Positions 63,401-64,000 of a stretch of DNA of 64,000 nt are shown here, piece by piece. The notes beneath the pieces were generated by a model, which was not told the DNA's origin, searched no databases, and worked only from the letters and a program-made list of their open reading frames with translations. Positions within the stretch are counted from its first letter, which is position 1, and each line of letters begins with the position of its first letter. Location of the stretch: assembly GCF_035987325.1 (NCBI RefSeq), contig NZ_CP108488.1, positions 2,728,001 to 2,792,000 of the forward strand, in the 5' to 3' direction. The translations under genes were made by a program, and so were the position numbers. This stretch comes from Streptomyces sp. NBC_01244 (GTDB lineage: Bacteria; Actinomycetota; Actinomycetes; Streptomycetales; Streptomycetaceae).

Positions 63401-64000
63401 CGAGCTTCTTGCCGACCTCCAGCAGCCCGTCGCGGACCCGGCGCTCGATCTCGATGCCGTGGTCCATCAGCTCCAGGAAGTAGCGGTCCTTGCCGAAGAT
63501 GTCCTGGTATTCGGAGGCGGCCTTCAGGGCCTCGTCGAACTGGCCGAGGCGCAGCCTGGTCTGCAGCTCACCCGAGGGGCAGCCGGTGGAGGCGATCAGG
63601 CCTTCGGACCACTGGGAGATGGTCTCCTTGTCCATGCGCGGCCACTTCGTGAGCCAGCCCTCGGCGTACGCGTCGGAGGACAGCCGGAAGAGGTTGTGCA
63701 GCCCGGTGGAGTTCGCCGCCCAGATCGTCTTGTGGGTGTAACCACCGGAACCGGAGACGTCGTCGCGCTTCTGGTGCGGCTGGCCCCACTGGATGCGCCG
63801 CTTGTTGCGCCGGGACTCCGGGGCGACGTACGCCTCGATGCCGATGATCGGCGTCACGCCGGCCTTCTTCGCCGTGTGGAAGAAGTCATAGGCGCCGTGC
63901 AGGTTGCCGTGGTCGGACATGGCGATGTGCGTCATGCCCATCTCGTTGCACGCGTTGAACATGTCCTTCAGCCGCGCGGCACCGTCCAGCAGGGAGTACT
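60495..64000 (-). CDS. dnaE: DNA polymerase III alpha subunit (5' end outside the window)
   Basis: The C-terminal 1168 residues of the replicative polymerase; the start codon and first few residues are beyond the right edge. The visible frame opens with EYSLLDGAARLKDMFNACNE and the PHP-domain motif SDHGNLHGAYDF. The polymerase active-site aspartates are in PDVDIDFDERRR (about 430 residues downstream of the edge), with GPGRGSAAGSIVAYAMGI before it and the beta-binding/OB region (WAIATVEDLAGSIECMFFP) near the C-terminus. It extends DNA with the beta clamp. It is DnaE1-like (replicative) by length and by its complete PHP and OB domains; it is not the shorter DnaE2 mutasome form. Confidence 0.97.
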   Translation of the reverse strand, partial: YSLLDGAARLKDMFNACNEMGMTHIAMSDHGNLHGAYDFFHTAKKAGVTPIIGIEAYVAPESRRNKRRIQWGQPHQKRDDVSGSGGYTHKTIWAANSTGLHNLFRLSSDAYAEGWLTKWPRMDKETISQWSEGLIASTGCPSGELQTRLRLGQFDEALKAASEYQDIFGKDRYFLELMDHGIEIERRVRDGLLEVGKKLGIPPLVTNDSHYTYAHESAAHDALLCIQTGKNLSDPDRFRFDGTGYYLKSTEEMYAVDSSDAWQEGCRNTLLVAEQIDTTGMFEAKNLMPKFEIPEEGYTEITWFKEEVRRGMARRYPGGVPEDRQKQAEYELDVIIQMGFPGYFLVVADFIMWAKNQGIAVGPGRGSAAGSIVAYAMGITDLDPITHGLIFERFLNPERVSMPDVDIDFDERRRVEVIRYVTDKYGDDKVAMIGTYGKIKAKNAIKDSARVLGYPYAMGDRLTKAMPADVLGKGIDLNGITDPSHPRYGEAGEIRAMYENEPDVKKVIDTARGVEGLVRQMGVHAAGVIMSSEPIVDHAPVWVRHTDGVTITQWDYPQCESLGLIKMDFLGLRNLTIMDDAVKMVKANKGIDLDLLGLPLDDPKTFELLGRGDTLGVFQFDGGPMRSLLRLMKPDNFEDISAVSALYRPGPMGMNSHTNYALRKNKQQEITPIHPELEEPLREILGVTYGLIVYQEQVQKAAQIIAGYSLGEADILRRVMGKKKPDELAKNFVIFEAGAKEKGFSDQAIKALWDVLVPFAGYAFNKAHSAAYGLVSYWTAYLKANFPAEYMAGLLTSVKDDKDKSAIYLNECRRMGIKVLPPNVNESEANFAAQGDDVILFGLTAVRNVGTNVVESIIKSRKAKGKYSTFPDFLDKVEAVVCNKRTVESLIKAGAFDEMGHTRKGLVAHHEPMIDNVVAVKRKEAEGQFDLFGGMGDESAGDEPGFGLDVEFSDVEWEKAYLLAQEREMLGLYVSDHPLFGLEHVLSDKTDAGISQLTGGEHGDGAVVTIGGIISGLQRKMTKQGNAWAIATVEDLAGSIECMFFPATYQLVSTQLVEDTVVFVKGRLDKREDVPRLVAMEMMVPDLSNAGTNAPVVLTIPTVKVTPPMVTRLGEILRHHQGNSEVRIKLQGPRTTTVLRLDKHRVKPDPALFGDLKVLLGPSCLAG

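Overview
The window is a contiguous piece of a high-GC actinobacterial chromosome, almost certainly Streptomyces. The signs are very high GC at third codon positions, many GTG starts, operons packed with 4-bp ATGA/GTGA overlaps, the Streptomyces-type his/trp neighbourhood with trpM, a HisA that looks like PriA with no trpF in view, and gltBD and dnaE nearby. No tRNA, rRNA, CRISPR array, insertion sequence or integrase was recognised. Only one gene (dnaE, right edge) runs off the window.

Layout. (1) 0-6 kb: a PadR-controlled catabolic-looking island with a luciferase-like flavin monooxygenase, PadR regulator, flavin reductase, FadD3-like acyl-CoA ligase and acyl-CoA dehydrogenase, followed by a TerF-like VWA protein and a PPOX-fold protein. 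(2) 6-18.4 kb: mixed accessory genes: a secreted DUF1906 protein, a decayed MarR end beside a frameshifted NTF2-like gene, a helical-repeat protein pair, an NAD(P)-binding epimerase divergent from a DJ-1/AraC regulator, a PaoABC-like molybdenum hydroxylase in which the 2Fe-2S and Moco subunits are fused, and a membrane HTH protein divergent from a secreted CHAP hydrolase. (3) 18.6-25.8 kb: gltD, gltB and a VIT-type metal transporter. (4) 26-35.1 kb: a seven-gene operon in which every junction overlaps by 4 bp: four different ADP-ribosylglycohydrolase-family proteins, a ribokinase-like kinase, a CaiB-type CoA-transferase and a CitE-like lyase. (5) 35.1-37.3 kb: lgt and a DsbA-like thioredoxin protein. 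(6) 37.4-52.7 kb: the amino-acid region, all on the minus strand except one gene: hisD-hisC-hisB-small membrane protein-hisH-hisA(priA)-ridA-hisF-MFS, then hisI-trpE-membrane proteins-trpC-trpM-trpB-trpA. (7) 52.9-60.4 kb: a beta-helical membrane protein preceded by 35-bp tandem palindromic repeats, a Lon-substrate-binding-domain protein, YbaK, a DUF2567-like membrane protein, an ABC exporter, an NYN-domain nuclease-like protein and a 56-aa basic protein. (8) 60.5-64 kb: dnaE, partial.

How it works together. Histidine and tryptophan synthesis form the metabolic core. Only HisA/PriA is present to isomerise both ProFAR and PRA, and trpE lies directly downstream of hisI. Two related long inverted repeats separate convergent gene pairs (about 45.2-45.7 kb and 55.8-56.0 kb). 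The strongest candidate for an undescribed system is the ADP-ribosylglycohydrolase/ribokinase/CoA-transferase/CitE operon. Its four paralogues keep different subsets of the metal-binding motifs, and two carry long low-complexity linkers. One linker contains nine tandem GGGGCC hexanucleotides and sequence resembling extragenic palindromes.
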